From: Branchiostoma floridae
Taxonomy: Eukaryota > Chordata > Leptocardii > Amphioxiformes > Branchiostomatidae
NCBI RefSeq assembly: GCF_000003815.2
Contig: NC_049990.1
Span: 19,226,041-19,251,946 of the forward strand
Direction: 5' to 3'
Length of the DNA stretch: 25,906 nt
Shown: positions 1 to 9,285 of the stretch, piece by piece
Position numbering within the stretch: position 1 is the first letter of the stretch
Layout: each line of letters starts with the position of its first letter
The notes under the pieces: model-generated
Database searches by the model: none
What the model saw: the letters and a program-made list of their open reading frames with translations, nothing else
What the model was told of the DNA's origin: nothing
Program-made: the position numbers and the translations under genes

Positions 1-611
1 GCAGCTGTGTCGGTGAAATACTCGTACTTGTGATCTTTGTGTGACAGAACGGTGCATACTTGACAAATAGCCTCGCTACAGTCGACGCAGAACACTTTTA
101 GAGTCTCCTGTGAGTGGATCCTACACGGTGGCAGGGGGCGAGGCTTAATCTTCACGGTGTCGGATTCGGCCTTGAGCTGCTCTACACCGATCACCTGGTG
201 ACCTCTAGTAACCTTCAAACGACGGTGAATTGCTACACATTCGTCACATAAAAAGAAGCCACATTCCGTACAGAAGGATTCCGCTCCTGACTTGGTCTCA
301 CAGCTCCCACAGACAAGACTCTCTCCTTCATTAGTCAGCTTCTTGTGGACGTCAACCGTGTCCTTCAGGCTCTCCACGAAGAAATTATCTTTCAGTCCCG
401 CGACCCCGCCACCCGGAAGTAAAGTCTTGCTGCGACAGGTGGGGCAATCTAGCTCGGTTTTGACCTTTTGTTTCTTCAAAAGCTCTTCAAGACACTGCTG
501 GCAGAAGGAATGAAGACAAGACAGTACCTTGGGCCGGCGGTAGGGCTGCAGGCAGATCTGACACTCGAGGAAGTCTTCTGAGAGCCGATTCAGAAGTTTG
601 GATTCCGCCAT
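1..611 (-). CDS. TRIM copy 1, 5' portion (RING, B-box1, B-box2), cut by window edge
   Basis: This is the first coding exon of a TRIM-type E3 ubiquitin ligase; the 3' part lies off the left edge. Translation from the ATG at 611 gives about 203 residues. A C3HC4 RING spans residues 17-59 (CQIC, CLHSFC, CPTC). B-box1 runs from about Cys101 to His138 and B-box2 from about Cys163 to His194. The start is chosen because the MAESKLLNRL N-terminus is identical in all four copies here, although an in-frame open stretch continues upstream. RING TRIMs act as E3 ligases and multimerise through a coiled coil; that is family knowledge, not visible here. Bases 97-622 are identical to 16838-17363 of copy 3. 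Whether the missing 3' part carries a glycine-rich domain cannot be seen. Confidence 0.9.
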   Translation of the reverse strand, partial: MAESKLLNRLSEDFLECQICLQPYRRPKVLSCLHSFCQQCLEELLKKQKVKTELDCPTCRSKTLLPGGGVAGLKDNFFVESLKDTVDVHKKLTNEGESLVCGSCETKSGAESFCTECGFFLCDECVAIHRRLKVTRGHQVIGVEQLKAESDTVKIKPRPLPPCRIHSQETLKVFCVDCSEAICQVCTVLSHKDHKYEYFTDTA

Positions 612-1580
612 GTTGAAATGTTCGACACGGTTGAGAGTCCGAAACAAGGCTGAGAAATGTATGTCGAAGATCCACTAGACAGCCCAGATGTGACGAACAG
701 GATGGTTGTTATTCTAAAACGGTACTAAACCTTGACGTCAACGCTGTGAGCAGACATTGGAGGGATCAAGTTGTCTACCTAATGTAATGGCACCTGAAAA
801 ATTTTGTACGCCGATCACGTAATGCGGGTGCACTCAACAAGGTCAAGGCGGAAGCATCTTGGGTTACGCACGCTTTCATGACCCTGACGTAAACAAACAG
901 AACAAAGTACACTTGGTGGTAGCGACACCCCGGTCGTTACTGTTGTCCGACCTGTGATACATCTAAAATTACCAAAACATCAGATTTTCGAGTGTCCAAC
1001 GACTAAATAGACTAAATTGCTCGAGATCATAGCTTATCTTTGTAGGGGTAACACTAGCCTCCATATCAGGCTCTCTAGGGCCTTTTTTAGCTCATAATAC
1101 ACTTTTGCTGGCCATTTCTTTTGTTCTGGGTCGCTGATTGCTGGCTTTTTCTGACCCCAGGCCCCAAGAAATTATTGTGATCATTACTTTGCGGGCGACA
1201 CCCACTAATGTTAGGTAAGGGAGAAGGAAAAAATATGGACAATTGACCTGACCTGAGTGTGGGGGTCAACTTGCGTTGCTGGAAGTCAGACACCCAATTC
1301 TTTTTGCTTGAAATAGGAAGAGAATCATTATCAAATATTTTGACAATGTCTTTTGTTAATTTACGGCATGGGGAAGTCGACCCTCACATGTACATGTCTG
1401 ATCACAATTCACACCACTTTTTTCTCGCCACTTACATTCTGATTTGCAAAAAATGAATGCCTGTAAAGTAATGACTGCAATGATTTAAAAGTTTGAGGAT
1501 ATTGATAAAAGGCTCCATACTATGAAGTTGTGCCTCAAAATTTGAGTTGTGCTTATTATTTCTGGGTGAGCTTTCAAATC

Positions 1581-1586
1581 TTTATT
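1581..1586 (-). promoter_or_regulatory. Possible polyadenylation signal of the NHL gene
   Basis: TTTATT on the plus strand reads AATAAA on the minus strand, about 205 bases after the stop codon of the NHL gene. Spacing and strand fit a poly(A) signal, but the hexamer is common by chance in AT-rich DNA. Confidence 0.4.
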
Positions 1587-1638
1587 CATTAACTTATTGA
1601 TCACCCCTCGTAGACTGCAGTCGAATGCCATAATAGAA

Positions 1639-1690
1639 AAATGTTCGCGGTGGTTTTAAGTTCGCGGTGAAGTGGCGACCGCGAACATTT
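1639..1690. repeat. Inverted repeat / hairpin
   Basis: The arm at 1639-1651 (AAATGTTCGCGGT) is the exact reverse complement of 1678-1690. A second TTCGCGGT at 1661-1668 lies in the loop and offers an alternative pairing. If the AATAAA at 1581-1586 is used, this hairpin lies in the 3' UTR of the NHL gene. It could instead be a fragment of a dispersed foldback element. Confidence 0.6.
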
Positions 1691-1792
1691 CTGCATTTTA
1701 CAGTATTAGAAAGGAATGTGAGAAGCTACCGTAGTATTGTCTGGTCTTGTCTCTGGAGTGTGGCAGAGCGGTGTCTCACATACGGAGGAGTT

Positions 1793-2640
1793 TCAAGAAA
1801 ACACCACGTGGCGTGGAAAGATGGTTACGGTACCGTCGTGTGGGTTAGACACCACCAACTGTCCATCTGGCCCCACGGCCAGACCCCACGGATCTGTAAT
1901 GTTCGCGACAGTACGGACAAACTTCCCCTGGCTTGTGAACATGTCAACCCTGTTGTTGCCACTGTTTGCCACGATGATGTGACCCAAGGGGCCGATAGAA
2001 ATACCTTTGAGGGATCTCAGTTGGCCCTCATCGCGGCCAAAGGTTCCAAATTCGAATATCTTAACTCCCAAGTGACTGTACACATGAACACTTTTGTAGT
2101 TCGTCAGAAAGATGTTTCCTTCGTTGTCAGATATGACTCCATTGATTCTCACGCCTCGCTCTTTACTGAACGCTTTAAAACTCCGAACGAGAGAGCCATT
2201 TGGCTGGAACATCCTTATTGTATCTGCCTCTCCCACGATAACTTTGTTGTTGCGCACGTCTATTGCAATAATGGGACAAGGATAACGACCCATTAAGTGT
2301 ACATCGAACTTCTCTATTAGCAGGCCGTCCCTACGGTACTTAACGACACGTGCATTAAGTTCGGCGCCATATAAAACTCCAATTACCCACAGGTAGCCAG
2401 GTTCCACGCCAATACCAACACTGACAGGGAACATTTTCGTATCCTCACCCGGCACCACCGTTGGAAAGAGGCGCAGAAAGCTCCCATTTATGCTGAAGAC
2501 TTGGACCCGGTTGTTGACGTTATCAGCCACAAATATTTCATTGTCATCAGACACAGCCACTCCGTAGTTCAATCTAAATTTTCCAGGTTCATTTCCTTTC
2601 CCACCGAAGGTGACCTTCTGCATCATTCTGTCAGGATTTT
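1793..2640 (-). CDS. NHL propeller exon (terminal exon of the NHL membrane protein)
   Basis: This 848-base terminal exon follows the acceptor CTTGCAG and ends at a TGA-class stop at 1793-1795. It encodes 281 residues after the split codon. At least four to five NHL-like blades are visible, with the typical G-(V/I)-x-(V/I)-x-x-x-(G/D)-x-(I/V)-x-V-(A/S)-(D/N)-x-x-N-x-R-(V/I) pattern strongest in the first blade and in the blade reading GHIIVANSGNNRV. The middle blades are more diverged (for example KVIVGEADTIRMF). Confidence 0.85.
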
Positions 2641-5209
2641 CTGCAAGAAGTAATAAAAATTGTGTGTGCAAGACTCATATGTACAACATTTATTATATTT
2701 GTATACAGCCGAAGCTAGATATTAATGTTAACCTGAGTAAAGTGAGGAAAGTCGTGTAAAGTGCCTTTCCCAAGGGCACAAGATCGGTAGCACGTCAGCC
2801 GGATTCGAACCCGCAACCTCTCGGTCACGGGCCGAACACAGTCCAGCTGCGCTACGCGGTCCCGTCCTTAAAGCCATACTGTACTCCACAAGAGAGTGTT
2901 CTGGTTCTACTAATAATATTTAGCGCTCTTATGAAATCGAGGTCCGATAAAAAAAATGTTTGCAGCATGTGTGTGAATAGGTCATTTTCCATCCTTAGAA
3001 ACTTAGGTCTTCTATTTATTTAACCCCAAATTTATTGGGTACTCCCCCACCCGATGGGGGGGGGGGGGGGTGCAATACTCATTAATTAATTTATTTACTT
3101 ATCTGTGATTATGTGTGATTATTTTTGTACAAGTTTAGTCGATTTTGTGTACATAGAAATGTGATCTTTAGAAAATAACACTCTCCTCTGGAGGAAATAT
3201 ATATATGGCTTTAATTTTACCCCCAAGAAATTCTGACTTAAGCAATTGCATGTGTAGTTTCTAGCAAGTCTCACCTTCACGTTGTGAGCTGCAAAAGACT
3301 GCCGACGGTGTGGGGACAGAACTGTAGAATCCGGTCTGATCAGGACCAGGGGTAACGGTAGTAGTCACAATCGCTGTCGGCTGTAAAAAGATGGTTATCT
3401 TGTCTATCTATCTATCTATATTACATACTGGCCAAAATCCACTACGGGGTATCCCGGCCAGGTAGGTGCAAAGTAGTATGGCCGGTGGTGGTGCAAAAAA
3501 GTAGGTGCAATAAACGAAAACAAAAAAGTGAAAAACAACGTGAAGTGTCAGCAATACTTGAAGTGTCATTGGTTCATCGTGGTTCATTGATTTTCTAAAC
3601 CCTGTTACATTTAGATATTTGTGTGCCCCTGACCCTGTCAAATTCTGCGTAATGACCCCGGATTTTCAAACTTTATTGCTACAAGCACAATGTGGTCACT
3701 TTAAAAGTAAATTCAAGAGCCAAACTTAATCAATAAAGCACCAATCACGTCGATGAAGGTAAAGATACCGGTACAATAAGATACGCCAAAATCAGTTAGC
3801 CAAGCAACTGGATATGACCTTATCCAGTTCCTTGAGTGACTGTTTTGAGCGTAAAGCACTAATTATGAATAAATGTGTCGTAAACTGGTCAACAAAACCC
3901 CAAACGAGACAAGGTAATAATGCACAAGCATACTGCTGCTGGGTTGGTATAAAAGGATACACGGAGAAAGACTCCGACGACAATGCACAACACAAGGAAT
4001 GTAGCCATTGGCATTGCTGCAGCTAAGCACGCCTGGTGACGTGTACATTCTGAAAAAAATCCACATTACAGCAATTGAATCAAATGAAAACGACTTGAAT
4101 TCAAGAGATCCCTTGTTCAGAACAAAAAAAAATTAATGGTCATGAGAAAGTACCGATTACCGCGAAAAAATGACAAAGATTTCTCTTCAGAAGTTGGAGA
4201 TTTCGACCTTGACTATAATTGTCATATACAAACGGTGTAGCGTCACAGATAGTATGTCCAGCTGGAAAACTTGTTCTGGTCTCGTATCAATCTTTACGTT
4301 AAGGCTTAGATCTGCCTTGAAACAGGCTAGGACTCAATCGTGCGAATATTCAAATGTTTTGAAATATGGAGACAGCTTACCGCAAGCTGTAGGATGCTGA
4401 ACGTTTGGCACGTACATCGGATTTGAGTGAAGCGCATTCGGGACATGTTGTCTCTGCTCACTTTCAAGATTAGAAGGGCTTGCATCACTGTTTGACGAGT
4501 TGGCCAAGACATCATTGATGTTGTTTGAAGCCGCTGTTGGCATCTGCAAGGACTGTCTCGCTTGGGTGTGAATGTCCCGTGACGTTGTGTTAGACTCAAT
4601 GTCATCCTGTTTTATGTATGCGACAGCATATGGTTGAATGTCAACATCATCAGAGGCAATGTTTGCTGTTTGTCTATTTTCAGCTGCAACATCTATCCTT
4701 GGGAGTGGGCGATCATTACTTAGGTCGTTGCGTTCCTGGTATCTAACTGCGTATGGTTGGATGCAGGGATTTGTATCACTGTTAGCTGACCAGAAGGCAG
4801 TTTCATTTTGAACAGTAACAGCACATGATTGGAGGCAGTGATCGCCAGAATTGTTGTCTGGCATGGCTCCTCCAGCTTCTTCACAAGTAGCATGATATTG
4901 CTGATTTTCGGGGCTGCCATCATGGTTGGCATTATCATCGTCCACACGTGGCTGGACAGAGCCACTGTTATCATAGCTATCTGGCCTGTAGGAGTTTTCA
5001 TAGCTGTCCTGGTGTGTTTCACCACCAGCACACGGCTGGGTGAAGACACAGTCGTCGTTGTCAGCAGGCTCACCAGGGGGAGAATCCCACTCTCGCGTCG
5101 AATGTAAGTCAGTGTAAACGGTGTTTGGCGCGTACATCGGGTTCGGATCCCGGGATTTTGGAACGTACTCCCAGTCCGGTTGTAGCGAGTCGGGATTTGC
5201 CTGTGCCAT
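1793..5209 (-). CDS. Single-pass NHL-repeat membrane protein with tyrosine-motif cytoplasmic tail (4 exons)
   Basis: Four exons join in frame: 5209-4381, 4049-3934, 3380-3275 and 2640-1793, giving 632 residues. Order: a 276-residue polar tail with no signal peptide, one hydrophobic helix at about 285-305 (LAAAMPMATFLVLCIVVGVF), a Thr/Pro-rich stalk to about 350, then an NHL propeller (GVAVSDDNEIFVADNVNNRV, GLAVGPDGQLVVSN). The tail has NPMY at 23-26 and 263-266 and IQPYAV at 150-155 and 191-196. No RING or B-box is present. Splice sites fit (GCG|GTAAGC, TTTTTTCAG, TTTTTACAG, AAG|GTGAGA, CTTGCAG); the exon 2 donor (GCA|GTATGC) is the least certain. With no signal peptide I infer the N-terminus inside and the propeller outside. 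NHL domains usually bind proteins or RNA; the ligand is unknown. Automated annotation may label it TRIM2/TRIM3/TRIM71-like because of the NHL part alone. Confidence 0.82.
2641..3274 (-). other. Intron of the NHL gene
   Basis: Intron between stalk exon and NHL exon. It carries a tRNA-derived SINE (2731-2864) and a 15-base G run at 3056-3070. Nothing else is recognised. Confidence 0.7.
2731..2864 (-). mobile_element. tRNA-derived SINE
   Basis: On the minus strand the element starts with a tRNA-like head: A-box-like TAGCGCAGCTGG followed about 35 bases later by a B-box GGTTCGAATCC, the two internal RNA polymerase III promoter parts. A non-tRNA body follows (CCTTGGGAAAGGCACTTTAC and onward). The long body and the setting inside an intron argue for a SINE, not a working tRNA gene. 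Confidence 0.7.
3275..3380 (-). CDS. Stalk exon of the NHL membrane protein
   Basis: This 106-base exon sits between acceptor TTTTTACAG and donor AAG|GTGAGA. It enters in phase 0 and leaves in phase 1, matching both neighbours. It encodes a Thr/Pro-rich segment (AIVTTTVTPGPDQTGF and onward) that likely spaces the propeller from the membrane and may be O-glycosylated. Confidence 0.75.
3381..3933 (-). other. Intron of the NHL gene
   Basis: Holds a short (TCTA)n run at about 3403-3420. No coding signal or repeat family is recognised in the rest. Confidence 0.6.
3934..4049 (-). CDS. Transmembrane exon of the NHL membrane protein
   Basis: The exon follows a strong acceptor (TTTTTTCAG) and encodes a single hydrophobic helix of about 21 residues (LAAAMPMATFLVLCIVVGVF). 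The donor is inferred at GCA|GTATGC because it gives phase 0, as the next exon requires. An alternative in-phase donor lies slightly upstream, at CGT|GTATCC, and would shorten the juxtamembrane segment by nine residues. Confidence 0.7.
4381..5209 (-). CDS. Cytoplasmic tail exon with tyrosine motifs (first coding exon of the NHL protein)
   Basis: The 829-base exon runs from the ATG at 5209 to donor GCG|GTAAGC, phase 1. It encodes 276 mostly disordered, Asn/Asp/Ser/Gln-rich residues. NPMY occurs near both ends (23-26 and 263-266), each followed by a Pro-Asn. IQPYAV occurs at 150 and 191, with degenerate relatives LQSCAV at 126 and TQPCA at 57 in which the tyrosine is cysteine. NPxY and related motifs commonly recruit PTB or SH2 proteins; use in this protein is inferred. 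Confidence 0.8.
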
Positions 5210-5305
5210 ACTTTCTCGGAATTATCTCCTATGGCGGTTTTTGGTCCGGGTTTAAGATACCTTTGTGACAACTTATGCTTGGCGAAATGTTTACTGCAAG
5301 CTTAA

Positions 5306-5306
<1 letters not shown>

Positions 5307-5357
<51 letters not shown>

Positions 5358-5565
5358 GGCTGACTGGCTGGCTGGCTGGATGGATGGATGGATGGAGGGG
5401 TGGATGGTTAGATGGATTGATAGAGGGGTGGATAGTGGGATGGATAGATGGGCAGATGGATAGTTGGATGGATGGATGGATGGATTGATGGATGGATGGA
5501 TTGATAGTCGGATGGATAGTCGGAAGGATTGTTGGATGGATGGATGGATGGATGGATGGATGGAT
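5307..5565. repeat. Compound tetranucleotide microsatellite (TCTG)n-(CTGG)n-(GATG)n
   Basis: Perfect TCTG repeats run 5307-5358, pass through CTGG repeats to about 5377, then become GATG repeats with interruptions up to the gap at 5566. The tract begins about 100 bases upstream of the NHL gene start codon and probably caused the assembly gap. Confidence 0.97.
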
Positions 5566-5906
5566 NNNNNNNNNNNNNNNNNNNNNNNNNNNNNNNNNNN
5601 NNNNNNNNNNNNNNNNNNNNNNNNNNNNNNNNNNNNNNNNNNNNNNNNNNNNNNNNNNNNNNNNNNNNNNNNNNNNNNNNNNNNNNNNNNNNNNNNNNNN
5701 NNNNNNNNNNNNNNNNNNNNNNNNNNNNNNNNNNNNNNNNNNNNNNNNNNNNNNNNNNNNNNNNNNNNNNNNNNNNNNNNNNNNNNNNNNNNNNNNNNNN
5801 NNNNNNNNNNNNNNNNNNNNNNNNNNNNNNNNNNNNNNNNNNNNNNNNNNNNNNNNNNNNNNNNNNNNNNNNNNNNNNNNNNNNNNNNNNNNNNNNNNNN
5901 NNNNNN
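5566..5906. other. Assembly gap (341 N)
   Basis: Undetermined bases directly adjoining the GATG repeat; the repeat likely continues into the gap. Confidence 0.99.
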
Positions 5907-7194
5907 TGATGTTGGCGAGTGTGTGGCTCATACAAGAGTCACTACCATGTTCATTATTAGACTACGTATTCATTAGTTGACTACTCTTTTTTTGCTATCA
6001 TGTTTAAGAACAGGGTAAAAATATATGACAAAATGAATTTCCACTATGCTTGTTTAAGAGAAAAAAAGGAGACTTCGTCAAGCAAAAGTTTTCATTCGTA
6101 GTCTAACACCTGTCAGTTGATGAGCAGACAGAAAGCAATTCACATGACCGAGCCCCAAAAAAACAAAAACCAATTTATATACGTGGATCAGACAGCCCAC
6201 GACTCATCTTCTAGTACCAGACAATTCATATCAGTGTTTAGATACATATATATCAGCGCTATACTTGTTGTCGTGGCAAGGGTTGTGTCTAACATGTTGT
6301 CTTTACCTGAAGATATTTTCACGATTCATCAAATACTGATATGCTACAATTTTGTTCCTGACTAACTGGTGGTTATTTAGTCATAACTTTAGTTTCTTCC
6401 TTTGAGGGGGAAATTAAGGTTTGCATTGAAGACATGATTCAAGGAGCGTCGCCTTCTTGAGTAAATTCATGTATTATTCTCGGTATCACATAAAGATCCA
6501 CATTCTGAACAAATTTGACCATTCACGAAGGAAAAAAAAAACAAATTGTACATAGTCCATTCCAAACGATTCTCAAGGACATATTCACTAAACTAAGATC
6601 ACCATCTCTAACCATTTAGAGTAGCAACATGATAATGTGAACGTAACTAATACTGTAGTATTGCAGTACCATAAACGAATGTATGTCGATGAAGATGCGA
6701 AGAACCAGGATTCAAGCATTTTGTACTTACAGTGAAGCTTCTGGAACGTCTGCAGTGCGGATCGTCTGCAGTATCGAACCGACGTCAGCGGCACAACTGA
6801 GACTTATTGCATTGAGATATGTGTAGGCGGCCATACATATTGACTAAAGATATGAAGGTTCTAAACATTTTAGTAAGAAAAGGGACAGATTATAATTGTA
6901 AAGAAATGCTGCGATAAACATATTTTAGAGCCTAAACGAATAATCTATTTAGATGATTGTGCAAAGGAAATACAAGATATGTGTAATATAAAGTCAGTTT
7001 TCCTTATGGTGTCTAGCTTCCCCTCCCCTGGGAATCGTTAAAATGGACTAGTCAAACTTCTTTGTCTTTAGACGTGGGCTGAGATTTGGGACCTGGTAGA
7101 CTATACATGTATGATGTAGTATATTTCAACACCCACGTACTTTTCATCAACAACGTACGTACTAAATAGAGTTGTATTCTCTCGCTGTTTTCAG

Positions 7195-7227
7195 TAGCCT
7201 TTGGTAGCCTTTGGTAGCCTTTGGTAG
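7195..7227. repeat. Short tandem repeat, 10-base unit x3
   Basis: TAGCCTTTGG occurs three times in perfect tandem, followed by a partial fourth TAG. Confidence 0.9.
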
Positions 7228-7664
7228 ACTAGATGATATCCTCCGTAGTAACGGCTGGCTCAATCGTTCTCTTGCTTGTTATTGAATACATATCATACTT
7301 GCACAAAATTGTTTATTAACAATGTTGCCATATCGGCAAAATGTGATGCATTAAGCCTTTTATTACAGTAAATCAACAAACAAACTAGAACATTTTTCAG
7401 CTTACTACTGACAGGCAAATCACCCCACCCATCACCCACTCTTTTTGAAACACATGGAGACATATTTATATATTGCGATAATAGCATGATTGTCCGTGCA
7501 TGACATTAAGTACTCAAATAAGTTTTGTTGTGACATTTTCTTATAATTATTGTCTATTTGTATAGTATTGAATAGAGATTGGCGTTCGTATTCAGATAAT
7601 GTACACTCTAGTAAAAAAATGTGTTTCGTCTTCTAGATACAAGCGGTCACATAATTTACATTTT

Positions 7665-7945
7665 CTATCATTTTACTGTGTATGCTACCTTACCTCAATG
7701 TAGCAGACAATGCATAGCCTCTACCAGGCTCCTTGGATCGGTGGTCTAATAGTAGAAATTGAACTAATAGACTCAATAGTACAATAGGGGACTCGTCCGG
7801 CCAGAGGACTTTCCTCACCGCCGGCCGGTCAGTTCACTCCTAGGCCAATTAACACCTTGTGGGCTTTTATTCCTAAATTGGCTAAAGTCGCCTATTTCTG
7901 TTAGGCCAGGCAGGAGTCTGGTAGAGACTAGACCATGCACCATTT
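7665..7945. repeat. Spacer module shared with the right end of the window
   Basis: This segment aligns by eye with about 25613-25906: the same start (ACTGTGTATGCTACCTTA), the same CTCTACCAGGCT and GGATCGGTGGTCTAATAGTAG phrases, and the same CCGGCC-rich stretch ending in GTCTGGTAGAGACTAGAC. A third copy near 18255-18290 has lost nearly all of it. It marks the unit of the tandem TRIM array. Confidence 0.75.
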
Positions 7946-8067
7946 TATCGAGTTGTTTAACGGACAGGTTTTCCATCGGTGTCTGCTATGAGATTTCTGA
8001 TTTTGGGGTTGGAAGTTTAAGAAAATGAAGTGCGCGTGTTCTTCTATAGTGAGATATGAATCCATTC

Positions 8068-8073
8068 TTTATT
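8068..8073 (-). promoter_or_regulatory. Possible distal polyadenylation signal of TRIM copy 2
   Basis: AATAAA on the minus strand, about 1.2 kb after the stop codon of copy 2. The surrounding phrase (TCCATTCTTTATTATCATTC) is conserved at 18413-18432, downstream of copy 4. Conservation in the same relative place suggests a 3' UTR or end signal but could simply reflect duplicated spacer. Confidence 0.3.
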
Positions 8074-8436
8074 ATCATTCATTCAAACATCCTGGATTGT
8101 TCATGGGTATAAATCTTATTTTACGAATCAATGGTGTGGAACCATGTTGTCTGGGGTACATGTGTAAGGGTCTGCCCATGTTATTTCTGAGCATTCAAAT
8201 ATTGGGCTTACAACACAGTCAAATTCTAACGTCTAGAAGCTCACGTGGTAGATAACAAATATTCGGCTAGTATAGTACAAATAGTTTGCATACACCTTAA
8301 CATTACTTTTGTATAGTCACATAGGTAATATTTGGTCAGTAGGTAATTTTCAATGTGAATACACTTGACACATCGCACATATCTACAATCACACCGTGGC
8401 TTCTCCAGATTACACGTACTCCATTGATAACATAGA

Positions 8437-8720
8437 CAAAATGTAGATGTCACAGGGGAAATTTTGATCCAGGTGAATTCAGAATTCTCCTAGGGGAGAT
8501 TTAGTCCTAGGGAATCTGGAATTCTCCTAATAGAGATTGGAATTCCAATCTCCCCAAGGAGGGATTGGAATTTTACCAGGACAATCTTTTGGATAAAGAA
8601 AATGTAGATATCACAGGGGAGATTGGAACCCAGGGGAATTTGGAATTCTCCTAGGGGAGATGTAGTCCTATGGGATCTGGAATTCTCTTCGGAGAGATTG
8701 GAATTCCAATCTCCCCTGGG
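8437..8720. repeat. Duplicated palindrome-bearing repeat (about 160-base period)
   Basis: Two similar units start at about 8437 and 8599 (AAATGTAGAT-GTCACAGGGGA and a near-match). Each carries the perfect 20-base palindrome GAGATTGGAATTCCAATCTC, at 8533-8552 and 8694-8713. GGAATTC and CCTAGGGGAGAT phrases recur throughout. A related GAATTC-rich scrap lies near 9090-9106. It may derive from a foldback or MITE-type element. Confidence 0.8.
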
Positions 8721-9285
8721 AGAGATCTTTTAGAAGACAATATTGTCAATATTTTTTTTACAATCTTTTTTTCTAGCAGAGCTGGCTTCCAAATTTCAAA
8801 CAATACAACAAAGTAACAACAAGGAATTATCATCTTTTCTAACACTAAATCATCATATCTTATACTTCATATCTATCACTTAATGTGCGGTATACTACTC
8901 ACTAGTGTAAAACAATATCTTGATCTACTGCTCAGCGAATTTAACTGCTAAACAACAGAGTTCTTATCATTTGTTCTGACAATTAACGGTTAAGAATATA
9001 CTGTATATTTCTCACTAGTGTACCATATTACAATTACCTTATCCTATACGATAGCTTAATAATTTTGAATTTTCAAAGATGTAATACAGGAGAATTCAGA
9101 ATTCTCTTTTCTCGACATTTACAACAGTCAGCAGTATTTGAAAGAGAGGCATTGATTATTAGATTTGTGGTAATGTACCAGATGACAATGCACAATTGAT
9201 TCAACTAACTTGGGATCTAGGTTAACTTTGGGTCGTCGGAAATGGTTTACAAACAAGTATGTCAGTGTTAAAATTGATATAATAT

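Larger units (their letters stand above)
612..1792. other. Intergenic: upstream flank of TRIM copy 1, then downstream flank of the NHL gene
   Basis: No gene is supported. From 612 to about 1075 the sequence resembles the upstream flanks of the other TRIM copies, best that of copy 3 (for example the shared phrases near 771-785 and 806-825). It should contain the promoter and 5' UTR of copy 1, but I see no clear TATA box. From about 1076 the similarity stops and unrelated sequence leads to the end of the NHL gene. A hairpin and a possible polyadenylation signal there are listed separately. Confidence 0.6.
5210..9285. other. Gene-free interval between the NHL gene and TRIM copy 2
   Basis: I see no supportable gene here. 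It contains the promoter side of the NHL gene (from 5210), the tetranucleotide tract and gap (5307-5906), a 10-base repeat (7195-7227), a GGCC-rich module also present at the right end (7665-7945), a segment resembling 18290-18560 (about 7950-8230), and a palindrome-bearing duplication (8437-8720). Short open frames such as 6117-6365 lack homology or conservation. Confidence 0.6.

Noticed and set aside
1667-2296. 209-codon plus-strand open frame
   Set aside because: It lies antisense to the NHL exon, has no recognisable domain and is explained by the codon pattern of the real minus-strand exon.
2785-2864. Functional tRNA gene
   Set aside because: A- and B-box-like sequences are present, but a long non-tRNA body follows and the acceptor stem does not close cleanly; a SINE fits better.
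5302-5980. Open frames through the TCTG/GATG tract and the gap
   Set aside because: They are low-complexity translation of tetranucleotide repeats joined through undetermined bases.
6117-6365. 82-codon plus-strand frame with a hydrophobic stretch
   Set aside because: No homology, no splice or promoter support and AT-rich non-coding surroundings.
7195-7227. CRISPR-like array
   Set aside because: The 10-base units are directly adjacent with no spacers, in a eukaryotic setting.
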